Of a DNA stretch of 64,000 nucleotides, positions 1-8,390 are shown piece after piece. Source of the stretch: Allotamlana fucoidanivorans (GTDB lineage Bacteria; Bacteroidota; Bacteroidia; Flavobacteriales; Flavobacteriaceae); assembly GCF_045788535.1 (NCBI RefSeq), contig NZ_CP074074.1, positions 2,232,001 to 2,296,000 on the forward strand. The letters are read 5' to 3'. Position numbers and translations under genes: made by a program. Positions within the stretch are counted from its first letter, which is position 1; the number at the start of each line of letters is the position of its first letter. Under the pieces are notes generated by a model. That model ran no database searches and had not been told where the DNA came from. It saw only the letters and a list, made by a program, of their open reading frames with translations.

Positions 1-2009
1 CCTTAATTGATTGGAAGGTTGAAACCCAAAATGAGGCTGAAATTCCTGAGGCGGCAAAACCAGCTAAAGATCCAAAAGCGATTGAGACTAATGAGGAGCT
101 ATATTTAAACGGTTTGCATTTAGAGCAGTATAGGCATGCAACATATAGTCCAATACCTTATTATAAAGAAGCATTACGCAGAGACCCAGAAGATATTAGA
201 TGTAATAATGCTCTGGGATTGTGGTTATTAAGAAATGGTCAATTTGAAGCTTCTAAAAGCTATTTTCAAAAAGCATATGAACGACAGATTTTAAGAAACC
301 CTAACCCTTATGATGGAGAACCTCTATTTAATTTAGGATTGTCATTAAAGTACCAAGGAAAGCTAGAAGAAGCTTATGATGCATTTTACAAATCTGTTTG
401 GAATTCGGCCTATATGGATTCGGGGTATTTTCAAATAGCCTTACTCGATACGAAAAAAGGAGATTATACTTCAGCATTAGATACTGTTGATAGATCCTTA
501 GTGCGGAATTGGCATAATCATAAAGCTAGACATTTAAAAGTCGCCATACTTAGAAACCTGAGTAGAACAAGTGAAGCATTAGCTTTAATAAACGATTCCA
601 TAACATTAGATAAGTTTAATTTCGGGATGTATTTTGAATCGTACCTTTTAGGAAATGTAGAAGCAATTGATCCATTAAAAAGTTTAATGCGCATTGATAT
701 TCATAATTATATTGAAATTGCATTAGACTATGCTGATGCTGGCCTTTACAGCGAGGCCATCGAGTTACTTGATCTCGGTATCGGTCAACAAGACGTAATA
801 TATCCAATGGCGTTATATTACAAATCATGGTTTCTAAATCTGTCTGGTAATATTGAAGAGGCAGTAAAAACCATTGAAGCGGCTGAAAAGTGTGATCCTA
901 GCTATTGCTTTCCCAATAGATTAGAAGCAGTTCTGGCGTTAAATAATGTAATTAAATTAAATCCAAAAGTATCCAAAGCACCTTATTATTTGGGTAACCT
1001 GTGGTACAATTTTAGGCAGTATGATGAGGCCATAACTTCTTGGGAGTTATCAGTTACAAATTTTGCTGGTTTTCCAACGGTTCAAAGAAATTTGGCTTTA
1101 GCTTATTACAATAAGTTAAAGGATGCAAATAGAGCATTTGAATTTATGGAAAGAGCATTTAATTTAGACCAATCTGATGCTAGAGTTTTTATGGAATTAG
1201 ATCAATTGTATAAATTGCTTGGCAAAGCTACAGATTTTAGAATAGACATGTATCAAGCCCATAGTGAATTAGTTTACCAAAGAGACGATTTATACATTGA
1301 ATATGTATATCTACATATTTTGACAAAAGATTATCTAAAAGCCTATAATTTGTTAAAAAATAGAATTTTTCATCCATGGGAAGGAGGCGAAGGCAAAGTT
1401 ACTACAGCTTATGTTAATAGTTTACTAGGACTTGCGCAGGAGGCCTATAATAAAGAGGATTACAAAACTTCAATTAAATATTTGCAAGAATCTAAAGTGT
1501 TTCCACATAATCTTGGAGAAGGCAAACTAACAGGAGCTCAAGAAAATGAAATTGATTATTATTTAGGCTGTGCCTACGAAAAATTAGGTGAGACTGAACA
1601 ATCAAATTTCTATTGGACTTTGGCTTCTGAAGGTTTAAGTGATCCTGCAATTGCTTGGTTTTATAACGATCAACAACCAGATACAATCTATTACCAAGGG
1701 TTGGCATTATTAAAATTGAATAATCCTGAGGCAGCTCATTCTAGATTTGATAAATTAATTAACTTCGGAAAAACACATCTAAATGATGACATAAGAGTCG
1801 ATTATTTTGCGGTGTCTTTACCAGATTTAATGGTTTGGGAAGAGGACTTGAATAAAAAGAATAAGGTGCATTGTAATTACATGATGGCATTGGGGAGCAA
1901 AGGGAAACAAGATTTTGATAGTGCGACCAAATATTTTAGTGCTGTTAAGCAATTAGAAGAGCACCATCTTGGTGTTGCGAAAAACGAAATTCTAGAAAAT
2001 CAAGACTAA
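1..2009 (+). CDS. TPR-repeat protein, probably DUF5107 family (5' end outside window)
   Basis: The reading frame is open from the left edge (first full codon at 3), so the gene starts outside the window; a TTG at 114 is only an internal codon. About 669 residues are visible, nearly all helical TPR-type repeats with patterns such as 'NALGLWLLRNGQFEASKSYF' and 'PYYLGNLWYNFRQYDEAITSW'. A long TPR region next to a sugar porter in a PUL matches the C-terminal part of DUF5107 proteins, whose N-terminal domain would lie to the left; this assignment is family knowledge plus context, because the domain itself is not visible. TPR arrays bind proteins or peptides, and no catalytic motif is visible here. 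The gene ends 11 bp before the MFS porter and is probably co-transcribed with it. The general TPR call is secure; the family name is less so. Confidence 0.75.
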   Translation, partial: LIDWKVETQNEAEIPEAAKPAKDPKAIETNEELYLNGLHLEQYRHATYSPIPYYKEALRRDPEDIRCNNALGLWLLRNGQFEASKSYFQKAYERQILRNPNPYDGEPLFNLGLSLKYQGKLEEAYDAFYKSVWNSAYMDSGYFQIALLDTKKGDYTSALDTVDRSLVRNWHNHKARHLKVAILRNLSRTSEALALINDSITLDKFNFGMYFESYLLGNVEAIDPLKSLMRIDIHNYIEIALDYADAGLYSEAIELLDLGIGQQDVIYPMALYYKSWFLNLSGNIEEAVKTIEAAEKCDPSYCFPNRLEAVLALNNVIKLNPKVSKAPYYLGNLWYNFRQYDEAITSWELSVTNFAGFPTVQRNLALAYYNKLKDANRAFEFMERAFNLDQSDARVFMELDQLYKLLGKATDFRIDMYQAHSELVYQRDDLYIEYVYLHILTKDYLKAYNLLKNRIFHPWEGGEGKVTTAYVNSLLGLAQEAYNKEDYKTSIKYLQESKVFPHNLGEGKLTGAQENEIDYYLGCAYEKLGETEQSNFYWTLASEGLSDPAIAWFYNDQQPDTIYYQGLALLKLNNPEAAHSRFDKLINFGKTHLNDDIRVDYFAVSLPDLMVWEEDLNKKNKVHCNYMMALGSKGKQDFDSATKYFSAVKQLEEHHLGVAKNEILENQD

Positions 2010-2020
2010 AAATTTAATTT

Positions 2021-3409
2021 ATGGCTAACACAGCATTCAATTATAAATACATAACGGCTATATCTTTAGTGTCAGCCTTAGGAGGGCTTCTATTTGGGTA
2101 TGATTGGGTTGTTATTGGAGGGGCTAAGCCTTTTTATGAACAGTTTTTTCAAATAGCAAACAATTCTTCGATGCAGGGCTGGGCAATGAGTAGTGCCTTA
2201 TTAGGCTGTGTTTTAGGTGCTGTTCTTTCTGGTTTTATTTCTGATTTACTGGGTAGAAAAAAATCACTCATTATAGCATCGGTTCTATTTACCATTTCAG
2301 CCTTAGGGACGGGTTTAGCGGATAACTTTAGTTTTTTTATTATCTATAGAGTTATAGGTGGTATTGGTATTGGGTTGGCTTCAACTATATCTCCCATGTA
2401 TATTGCCGAGGTTGCTCCAGCTAAATTTAGAGGAAGATTTGTATCTATAAATCAGCTTTCTATTGTTATTGGTATTTTGGCGGCTCAAATTGTAAACTGG
2501 TTAATAGCAGAGCCCATTCCTGAATCTGTTTTACCTGAAGAATTGCTGCACTCATGGAATGGACAAACCGGTTGGAGGATTATGTTTTTAGCCGAATTGG
2601 TTCCTGCCATTTTATTTTTTGTTTTGATGTTTTTAATACCTATGAGCCCGAGGTTTTTAATTAAGTTTAATAAGGAAGAAAAGGCACTAGCGGTTTTAAA
2701 AAAGATTGGCGGTAATAATTATGCTTTTGAAGAACTAAATAGTATCAAATCCACATTTCAAAACTCAGGTGCTGAAAAGCCTTCGTTATCTGATTTTAAA
2801 AGTTCTAAGGTTAAGCGAATACTAATTATAGGTCTGGTACTTGCTGTTTTTCAACAATGGTGTGGTATTAATATTATTTTTAATTATGCACAAGAAATTT
2901 TTACGGCGGCCGGTTATAGTGTTGGTGATATGTTGTTTAATATTGTAATTACGGGAAGTGTAAACTTAATATTCACTTTAGTTGCTATGAAAACTGTAGA
3001 TAGTTGGGGACGTAGAAAACTAATGCTTTTGGGGTCTTTAGGACTTGCTATTGTTTATTTAGTTTTAGGGACTACATATTATTTTGAATTTAAAGGACTA
3101 CCAGTACTTATTTTAGTGATTACGGCAATTGGTATATACTCTATGTCTTTGGCTCCAATTACATGGGTGGTTCTGTCTGAGATTTTTCCTAATAAAATAA
3201 GAGGAATTGCTATGTCCTTAGCAACATTTGCCTTATGGATAGCTTGTTTTATGTTAACTTTTACATTTCCTCTTTTAAATGAAGCTTTAGGTGCTTATGG
3301 AACTTTCTATATATATAGTGGTATATGTGTTTTAGGGTTTCTGTTTATTTTGAAAAAATTACCAGAAACAAAAGGGAAGACTTTAGAAGAAATAGAAAAT
3401 GAAATCTAA
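2021..3409 (+). CDS. MFS sugar porter (sugar:H+ symporter family)
   Basis: A 462-residue inner-membrane transporter with about 12 hydrophobic segments. Sugar-porter signatures are clear: 'GGLLFGYDWVVIGGA' in TM1, 'DLLGRKKS' in the loop after TM2, 'RVIGGIGIGLAS' followed by 'YIAEVAPAKFRGR', the second-half loop 'DSWGRRKLM', and the C-terminal 'PETKGKTLEEIE'. The family imports hexoses, pentoses or uronates by proton symport. Here it probably imports a monomer released in the periplasm by the PUL enzymes; the exact sugar cannot be read from the sequence. The start ATG is 11 bp after the TPR gene, which suggests one transcript. A decayed sulfatase tail follows downstream. Confidence 0.92.
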   Translation: MANTAFNYKYITAISLVSALGGLLFGYDWVVIGGAKPFYEQFFQIANNSSMQGWAMSSALLGCVLGAVLSGFISDLLGRKKSLIIASVLFTISALGTGLADNFSFFIIYRVIGGIGIGLASTISPMYIAEVAPAKFRGRFVSINQLSIVIGILAAQIVNWLIAEPIPESVLPEELLHSWNGQTGWRIMFLAELVPAILFFVLMFLIPMSPRFLIKFNKEEKALAVLKKIGGNNYAFEELNSIKSTFQNSGAEKPSLSDFKSSKVKRILIIGLVLAVFQQWCGINIIFNYAQEIFTAAGYSVGDMLFNIVITGSVNLIFTLVAMKTVDSWGRRKLMLLGSLGLAIVYLVLGTTYYFEFKGLPVLILVITAIGIYSMSLAPITWVVLSEIFPNKIRGIAMSLATFALWIACFMLTFTFPLLNEALGAYGTFYIYSGICVLGFLFILKKLPETKGKTLEEIENEI

Positions 3410-3434
3410 ATAATATTGTATTTTCAATAATAGA

Positions 3435-3612
3435 TATGAAATTTTTTTTGCTGTGACTATTATTTAAATTACGAGAGTAAGACCTAGTTTCGATGAGGTT
3501 TTTGGTTGAAGAATAATATGAGAACAGGAAAGATATAAATAATAAACAAGGAAATTAAACATTAGTTTTTAAGGTCTTTAAGTCAAATTAAGGTTGATAG
3601 AATCGTGTAAAA
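3435..3612 (+). pseudogene. Eroded 3' end of an S1 sulfatase (remnant A)
   Basis: No open frame survives, but this stretch aligns by eye in order with the sulfatase remnant at 8391-8831. Shared blocks include GATGAGGTT (3492-3500), TTGG(T/C)TGAA, AATATGA(G/A)AACAG, TTAAACA and CAAAT, over about 160 bases with several small indels and in-frame stops. Read in frame it gives 'PSFDEV', then after a one-base insertion 'LVEE', a stop and 'YENRK', matching 'PNYDEV', 'LAEK' and 'YENRK' in the other remnant. It looks like the C-terminal tail of a lost sulfatase gene. By-eye alignment only; a nucleotide alignment of the two segments would settle it. Confidence 0.65.
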
Positions 3613-3724
3613 TATAAGACCAGATTACGGTTCAAGGATGTGTTTTTTTTGAAACTTCAATACTATTATTTTTAGCCTCTCTTTTTAGTAAATTTGGATA
3701 AAATTGATTCGCTACAGGATAAAT

Positions 3725-3762
3725 TTTGTCTAATCTTAATAGTTAATACCTTCTAACTTTGT
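3725..3762 (+). promoter_or_regulatory. Candidate promoter upstream of the sulfatase
   Basis: A Bacteroidota -7 element TAACTTTG (TAnnTTTG) lies at 3755-3762. A TTTTG at 3725-3729 could be the -33 element, but the 25-base spacing is longer than the usual 19-21. It would drive the 33-codon ORF at 3786 and the sulfatase. Motif match only. Confidence 0.35.
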
Positions 3763-3785
3763 AAAACAATTAATGAATATCTATA

Positions 3786-3887
3786 ATGAAGAAAAAGGAT
3801 TTGGCTCATTTAGAAGAAGTCTCCTTTGCTAATTATGAATTATTTAATTTTAATAAAAGAGAGAGTTTATGGGTAGTAAATCCATAA
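3786..3887 (+). CDS. Possible 33-residue peptide, unknown
   Basis: A short ATG-to-TAA frame between the sulfatase remnant and the sulfatase gene, encoding a charged peptide beginning 'MKKKDLAHLEEVSFANY'. It has no signal peptide or membrane segment, and I do not recognise it. It lies 24 bases downstream of a candidate -7 element, so it may be transcribed, but it could equally be a chance frame or a leftover of decay. Nothing in the sequence suggests a function. Confidence 0.2.
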   Translation: MKKKDLAHLEEVSFANYELFNFNKRESLWVVNP

Positions 3888-3932
3888 AATTTAGAACGGT
3901 AACATATTTGTTTAATGATTAAAACACATATA

Positions 3933-5381
3933 ATGAAAAAGCTTTTGTTTTTTTTCATAATGATAACTTTATGTAGTTGTCAATTCCCTATCAATGCTCA
4001 AGAAAAACCTAACATCATTGTATTATTTGCTGATGATGCAGGTTATGGTGATTTCGGATTTCAAGGTAGCACTGTAATGAAAACACCTAATTTAGATAAG
4101 CTTGCTGCTTCGGGAATTAAATTTACTCAAGGTTATGTTACCGATGCTACCTGTGGCCCTTCAAGAGCAGGGTTGATAACAGGTAAATACCAACAGCGAT
4201 TTGGTTATGGAGAGATAAATGTTCCTGGTTATATGAGTCCTAGTTCTAAATTCTTAGGGGATGATATGGGCTTGCCTTTAGATCAAAAAACAATAGCAGA
4301 TTATTTAAAAACCTTGGGGTATACCAATGCAGCTTATGGCAAATGGCACTTAGGTGACGCTGATAGGTTTCATCCTTTAAAAAGAGGTTTTGATGAGTTT
4401 TATGGTTTTAGGGGAGGAGCCAGAAGTTATTTCGGTTATGAGAATTTGGAAAAGGTTCATAAGGACAATAAAATGGAGCGTAATTTTGAAAACTATGAAG
4501 AGCCAGATGGATACGCAACAGATGTTTTTGCTGATGAAGCTGTTGCTTTTATTGAGCGTAATAAAAATAATCCTTTTTTCATTTATTTAGCCTTTAATGC
4601 GGTTCATACGCCTATGGAGGCTACTGAAGAAGATTTGGCCAAGTTTCCTAATTTAAAAGGTAAACGAAAGGAAGTTGCCGCCATGACCTTGGCTTTAGAT
4701 AGAGCTTGTGGTAGAGTAATGGCTAAGCTTGAAGAGTTAGGTCTAGACGAGAATACAATTGTTGTGTTTTCAAATGATAATGGCGGACCTACAGATAAAA
4801 ATGCGTCATTAAATTTGCCTTTAAGTGGAACAAAATCTAATCACTTAGAGGGCGGAATTAGAGTGCCTTATCTTATAAAATGGCCTAAAAAGTTAGATCC
4901 AGGAACTGTTTATAACTATCCTGTAAGTACCTTAGATTGGTTGCCTACTTTTTATGCTGCTGCTGGAGGAAATATGTCAGAACTTGAAGATATTGATGGC
5001 GTTGATTTGGTTCCTTATGTTAATGGGGAAAAGGAAGGCAGACCTCATGAAGATATGTTTTGGAAAAAGGAAGCACGAGCCGTTTATAGACACAATGATT
5101 GGAAATTAATTCGTTTTGCTGATAGACCGGCTGAACTTTACGATTTAACAAAAGATAGTACGGAACAGAAAGATTTAGCGTCACAAGAACCCGAAAGGCT
5201 AAGAGCCATGTTCAAAAAACTTTTTGCGTGGGAATTAACTTTAGAACGTCCACTCTGGATGCTTCAACAGCAATTTGAAAAATACGATACCGACAGAATG
5301 GATCGCTTTAGAACACCTATACTTGTTAAGAAAGAAATGCAGCAGTATCAAAATATTGAAAATGATAATTTAAAAGATTAA
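3933..5381 (+). CDS. S1-family sulfatase (formylglycine type), exported
   Basis: Removes sulfate esters from carbohydrate, probably from oligosaccharides made by this PUL. The S1 motif CxPSR appears as 'CGPSRAGLITG', with the formylglycine Cys at residue 74 counted from the ATG at 3933. Metal ligands are visible in 'LFADDAGYGDFG' near the N-terminus and 'VFSNDNGGPT' further on, and 'YGKWHLG' holds the conserved Lys/His. The frame extends to an ATG at 3915, but the second Met (3933) starts a normal signal peptide, 'MKKLLFFFIMITLCSC', ending in a lipobox-like LCSC, so I chose it. Export as a lipoprotein or periplasmic protein is inferred. Activation needs a formylglycine-generating or anSME enzyme, and none is in the window. 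The S1 subfamily and the position of the sulfate cannot be read from sequence alone. Confidence 0.93.
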   Translation: MKKLLFFFIMITLCSCQFPINAQEKPNIIVLFADDAGYGDFGFQGSTVMKTPNLDKLAASGIKFTQGYVTDATCGPSRAGLITGKYQQRFGYGEINVPGYMSPSSKFLGDDMGLPLDQKTIADYLKTLGYTNAAYGKWHLGDADRFHPLKRGFDEFYGFRGGARSYFGYENLEKVHKDNKMERNFENYEEPDGYATDVFADEAVAFIERNKNNPFFIYLAFNAVHTPMEATEEDLAKFPNLKGKRKEVAAMTLALDRACGRVMAKLEELGLDENTIVVFSNDNGGPTDKNASLNLPLSGTKSNHLEGGIRVPYLIKWPKKLDPGTVYNYPVSTLDWLPTFYAAAGGNMSELEDIDGVDLVPYVNGEKEGRPHEDMFWKKEARAVYRHNDWKLIRFADRPAELYDLTKDSTEQKDLASQEPERLRAMFKKLFAWELTLERPLWMLQQQFEKYDTDRMDRFRTPILVKKEMQQYQNIENDNLKD

Positions 5382-5739
5382 GTTTTTTTGGTCAATGTTT
5401 AATAGGTTATATTGTTTTACTAAGCTATATCCCGTCGGTTAGGTTGAGAGTTTTTCTAGTAGTTATCTGAATTCAAATTCAGTAAGAAAAATTTAAATAT
5501 GGTTACAACTGAAAAGGAGTATTAATAAAACAGAGGGTTATTCTAAAGGTATTGGCAACACGGTAAACAGAGGGTATTAATATGTCTGATATTTATGGAG
5601 ATAATAACAACATTTCTGTCAAATAATTTATAAAGGAAATAACCGCCCCCCTTTTTTTTCATTACTCTATTGATTAATTTCATCAATAAGTATATTCTAA
5701 TCAATGTTAACCGAAAACGATTTAAAGAGATTATCTTCT
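5382..5739. other. Intergenic region between sulfatase and GH2
   Basis: About 350 bases with no convincing gene. It holds an 11-bp direct repeat, AAACAGAGGGT, at 5528-5538 and 5565-5575, a C6T8 homopolymer run at about 5646-5659, and a small inverted repeat, TATTGAT/ATCAATA, at 5668-5688. I could not recognise a protein remnant in it on either strand. Confidence 0.5.
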
Positions 5740-8379
5740 ATGGCACATGAGAAAACACTTTTTTGTTTCTATATTTTACTTATAACTTTTAATATAAGCT
5801 TTACTCAAAACCCGCAGTTTTCCACGGCAGGTTTTTATCCAGTAGAAGGTAGCAACCGCAAAGTTTATAATTTCAATCCTGGATGGCGATTTTACAAAGG
5901 AGATATAGAAAATGCCTATTCAATAGGTTTTGATGATTCCAATTGGTTGGCTGCCAATTTACCACACGGGCTAGAGATATTGCCCGAAAACGCTAGTGGA
6001 GGCAGAAATTATCAAGGCATTGCGTGGTATCGCAAAGAGTTCCAAGTAAAAAAGGATGATCTTCAAGACAAGATGTATATCTATTTTGAAGCTGTCATGG
6101 GTGTGGCCAAAGTTTGGGTTAACGGTCAACAAGTTGCAGAACATTATGGAGGTTATCTGCCTTTTGTAGTAGATATTTCGGAAATAGTGACCACAGGTAA
6201 AAATGTCATAGCTGTCATGGCTGATAATAGTGATAGTAAGCTCTATCCACCAGGAAAAAATCAATCGGGACTTGACTTTAGCTATTTTGGAGGTATTTAT
6301 AGAGATGTTTATTTCATTAAAACAAATCCTACTCATGTAACTTTTAAAGAACTTAGCCATACAGAAGCTGGAGGTGGTGTTTTTGTTGGGGTTTTAGATA
6401 TTAAAGACAACAGTGCTAAAATAGAGGTGCGAACCGAAATTGTAAACGCATCCAAAAGGTCACAAGATATTATTGTAAAAACCATTCTTGAAAATCAGGA
6501 GCAAAAGAAACTAAAAACCATAACCCAAAAAATAAAGTTAAAACCCAATGAAACCAAGCAGTTAGTAGAAGAACTTGTTGCAAAAAATGTGCGACTCTGG
6601 CATCCAGAAGATCCCTATTTACATTTTATAAAAACAGAGATCATTGTTGATGGAAAGCAAGTAGATCAGTTACGCACCCGTTTTGGCATTCGGCTTTATG
6701 AGATGAAAGGAGCTGAAGGCTTATTTATAAATAAAAAGCCCATAGGGAAAAAGCTTATTGGTGTAAATAGACATCAAGATTATATGTATGTGGGTAATGC
6801 GTTGCCAAATTCAGCACATTACAGAGATGTAAAATTGTTAAGGGAGGGTGGAAGCCACATCGTTCGCGTAGGACACTATCCTCAAGATGATGCGTTTTAT
6901 GATGCGTGTGATGAGCTAGGAATGATTACCACAACGGCCAATCCTGGTTGGCATTTCTTTAATTTCAAGGAACAAATTTTTGAAGAGCGCCTCTACGAAG
7001 ATTCCCGAAACCTGGTGAGAAAGGATAGAAACAGACCCTCCATTTTGCTTTGGGAAACAGCACTCAATGAAACCCCTTCACAGCCAGGCCATGTCATGAA
7101 TAATATGCATAAGGCAGCCCATGCGGAATATCCATTCCCAGGCATGTATACGGTAACTGATTATGAAGAAGCTAAAAAAGGAGGCTTGGATGTGTATTAT
7201 CACGGTTATGATACAAACATAAACTCATTCAACAGGGAGTTTGGTGATGGTAATGAAGTAGATGACTGGTATTCCCAAAATTCCATAGTAAGGGTTAAGC
7301 GTGAATGGGGTGAGAAGGCTATGTTAGATCAATCTTTAAGGCAAGCCGAGCGATTGGCAGAACGTTACCTAACAGGTAAAGTTAGAATTGGTGCCGCCAT
7401 GTGGGCGGGTATTGACCACCAAAGAGGCTACCATCCCGATCCCTTTTGGGGAGGTCATTTGAATGTGGCACGCTTACCACGTTATACCTATTACCTGTAC
7501 CAAAGTCAAAATGATCCTAACTATAAAATAAAAGGGACAGATAAGGTTACCACGGGACCAATGATATACATAACAAATGAATTAACACAATTATCACCTT
7601 CAGATGTGGTCATTTTTAGCAATTGTGATGAAGTTCAATTAACATGGTTAGGTAAGGACTATGGTATGCAAAAGCCTAGTAGAGATGATAAATACAAAGG
7701 ATTACCACATCCACCATTTATTTTTAAAAACGTTTTTAGTTTGATGCAAGTCACAACCAGAGGCCCTCAAGGTAAAAAAGAGCTTCCCAAAATGATTGTA
7801 AAAGGTTTTATAGAAGGAAAGGAGATAACTGAAGAAGTGAAGGTGTACGCCCAACGTTCAGAAAAGTTGAAATTGTGTATTGATGCTGAGGGCTTGGATT
7901 TAGTCGCTAATGGTTCTGATTTTATTCCTGTTAGAGCAACTATTGTAGATAAAAATGGAACAAAAAAAGTATTGGCAGAAGATTATGTGTATTTTGAAGT
8001 TGAAGGACCAGCAGAAGTTATTGGAGGAATAAGTAATATGGCGAACCCAGCAAAATCATCCTTTGGAATTGCTACAGCGTTAATCAAAACTACTCTGAAA
8101 TCAGGTTCCATTAAAGTAAGGGCTTATGTTGATGGCCTAGAGTCTGACGAAATTACTTTGGAGTCCAAGCCTACAAATTTGCCTTTATACTATTATGAGG
8201 AGTATATGAACAACTCTAAGAAACAAAACCTCGACATTGTAGTAATTGAACAAAAACAAGAGGAAAATTTACCAACAGACGTCAAAGAATTGCAAGAAGA
8301 ATTAAAAAAGCTAAAATTAGAATTAGTGGGGAAAACACAGGCTTTAATGGAACTGAGGAATAACCCGAAAGGGGAATAA
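5740..8379 (+). CDS. Glycoside hydrolase family 2 (beta-galactosidase/glucuronidase-like), exported
   Basis: A GH2 exo-glycosidase of about 880 residues. The usual order is visible: an N-terminal jelly-roll sugar-binding domain ('GIAWYRKEFQV', 'VWVNGQQVAEHYGGY', 'YFGGIYRDVYF'), an Ig-like domain, a TIM barrel and C-terminal Ig-like domains. In the long frame (ATG at 5704) the acid/base Glu is N455-E456 ('ALNETP'), and the nucleophile is probably E512 in 'NREFGDG', with E534 in 'KREWGE' the alternative. I chose the second ATG (5740) because 'MAHEKTLFCFYILL' starts a signal peptide, while the first 12 residues are polar. The C-terminus carries an unusual charged, coiled-coil-like helix (about the last 50 residues, 'VKELQEELKKLKLELVG'). 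The substrate is probably a beta-linked galactose, xylose or glucuronate; GH2 sequence alone does not decide this. A sulfatase remnant begins just after its stop. Confidence 0.9.
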   Translation: MAHEKTLFCFYILLITFNISFTQNPQFSTAGFYPVEGSNRKVYNFNPGWRFYKGDIENAYSIGFDDSNWLAANLPHGLEILPENASGGRNYQGIAWYRKEFQVKKDDLQDKMYIYFEAVMGVAKVWVNGQQVAEHYGGYLPFVVDISEIVTTGKNVIAVMADNSDSKLYPPGKNQSGLDFSYFGGIYRDVYFIKTNPTHVTFKELSHTEAGGGVFVGVLDIKDNSAKIEVRTEIVNASKRSQDIIVKTILENQEQKKLKTITQKIKLKPNETKQLVEELVAKNVRLWHPEDPYLHFIKTEIIVDGKQVDQLRTRFGIRLYEMKGAEGLFINKKPIGKKLIGVNRHQDYMYVGNALPNSAHYRDVKLLREGGSHIVRVGHYPQDDAFYDACDELGMITTTANPGWHFFNFKEQIFEERLYEDSRNLVRKDRNRPSILLWETALNETPSQPGHVMNNMHKAAHAEYPFPGMYTVTDYEEAKKGGLDVYYHGYDTNINSFNREFGDGNEVDDWYSQNSIVRVKREWGEKAMLDQSLRQAERLAERYLTGKVRIGAAMWAGIDHQRGYHPDPFWGGHLNVARLPRYTYYLYQSQNDPNYKIKGTDKVTTGPMIYITNELTQLSPSDVVIFSNCDEVQLTWLGKDYGMQKPSRDDKYKGLPHPPFIFKNVFSLMQVTTRGPQGKKELPKMIVKGFIEGKEITEEVKVYAQRSEKLKLCIDAEGLDLVANGSDFIPVRATIVDKNGTKKVLAEDYVYFEVEGPAEVIGGISNMANPAKSSFGIATALIKTTLKSGSIKVRAYVDGLESDEITLESKPTNLPLYYYEEYMNNSKKQNLDIVVIEQKQEENLPTDVKELQEELKKLKLELVGKTQALMELRNNPKGE

Positions 8380-8390
8380 AAGACTTAACT

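Noticed and set aside
3915..3932. Earlier ATG for the sulfatase
   Set aside because: It adds six polar residues before a complete signal peptide that has its own Met.
5646..5659. A C6T8 homopolymer run
   Set aside because: It could be a phase-variable tract, but no coding frame crosses it and such runs are also prone to sequencing error.
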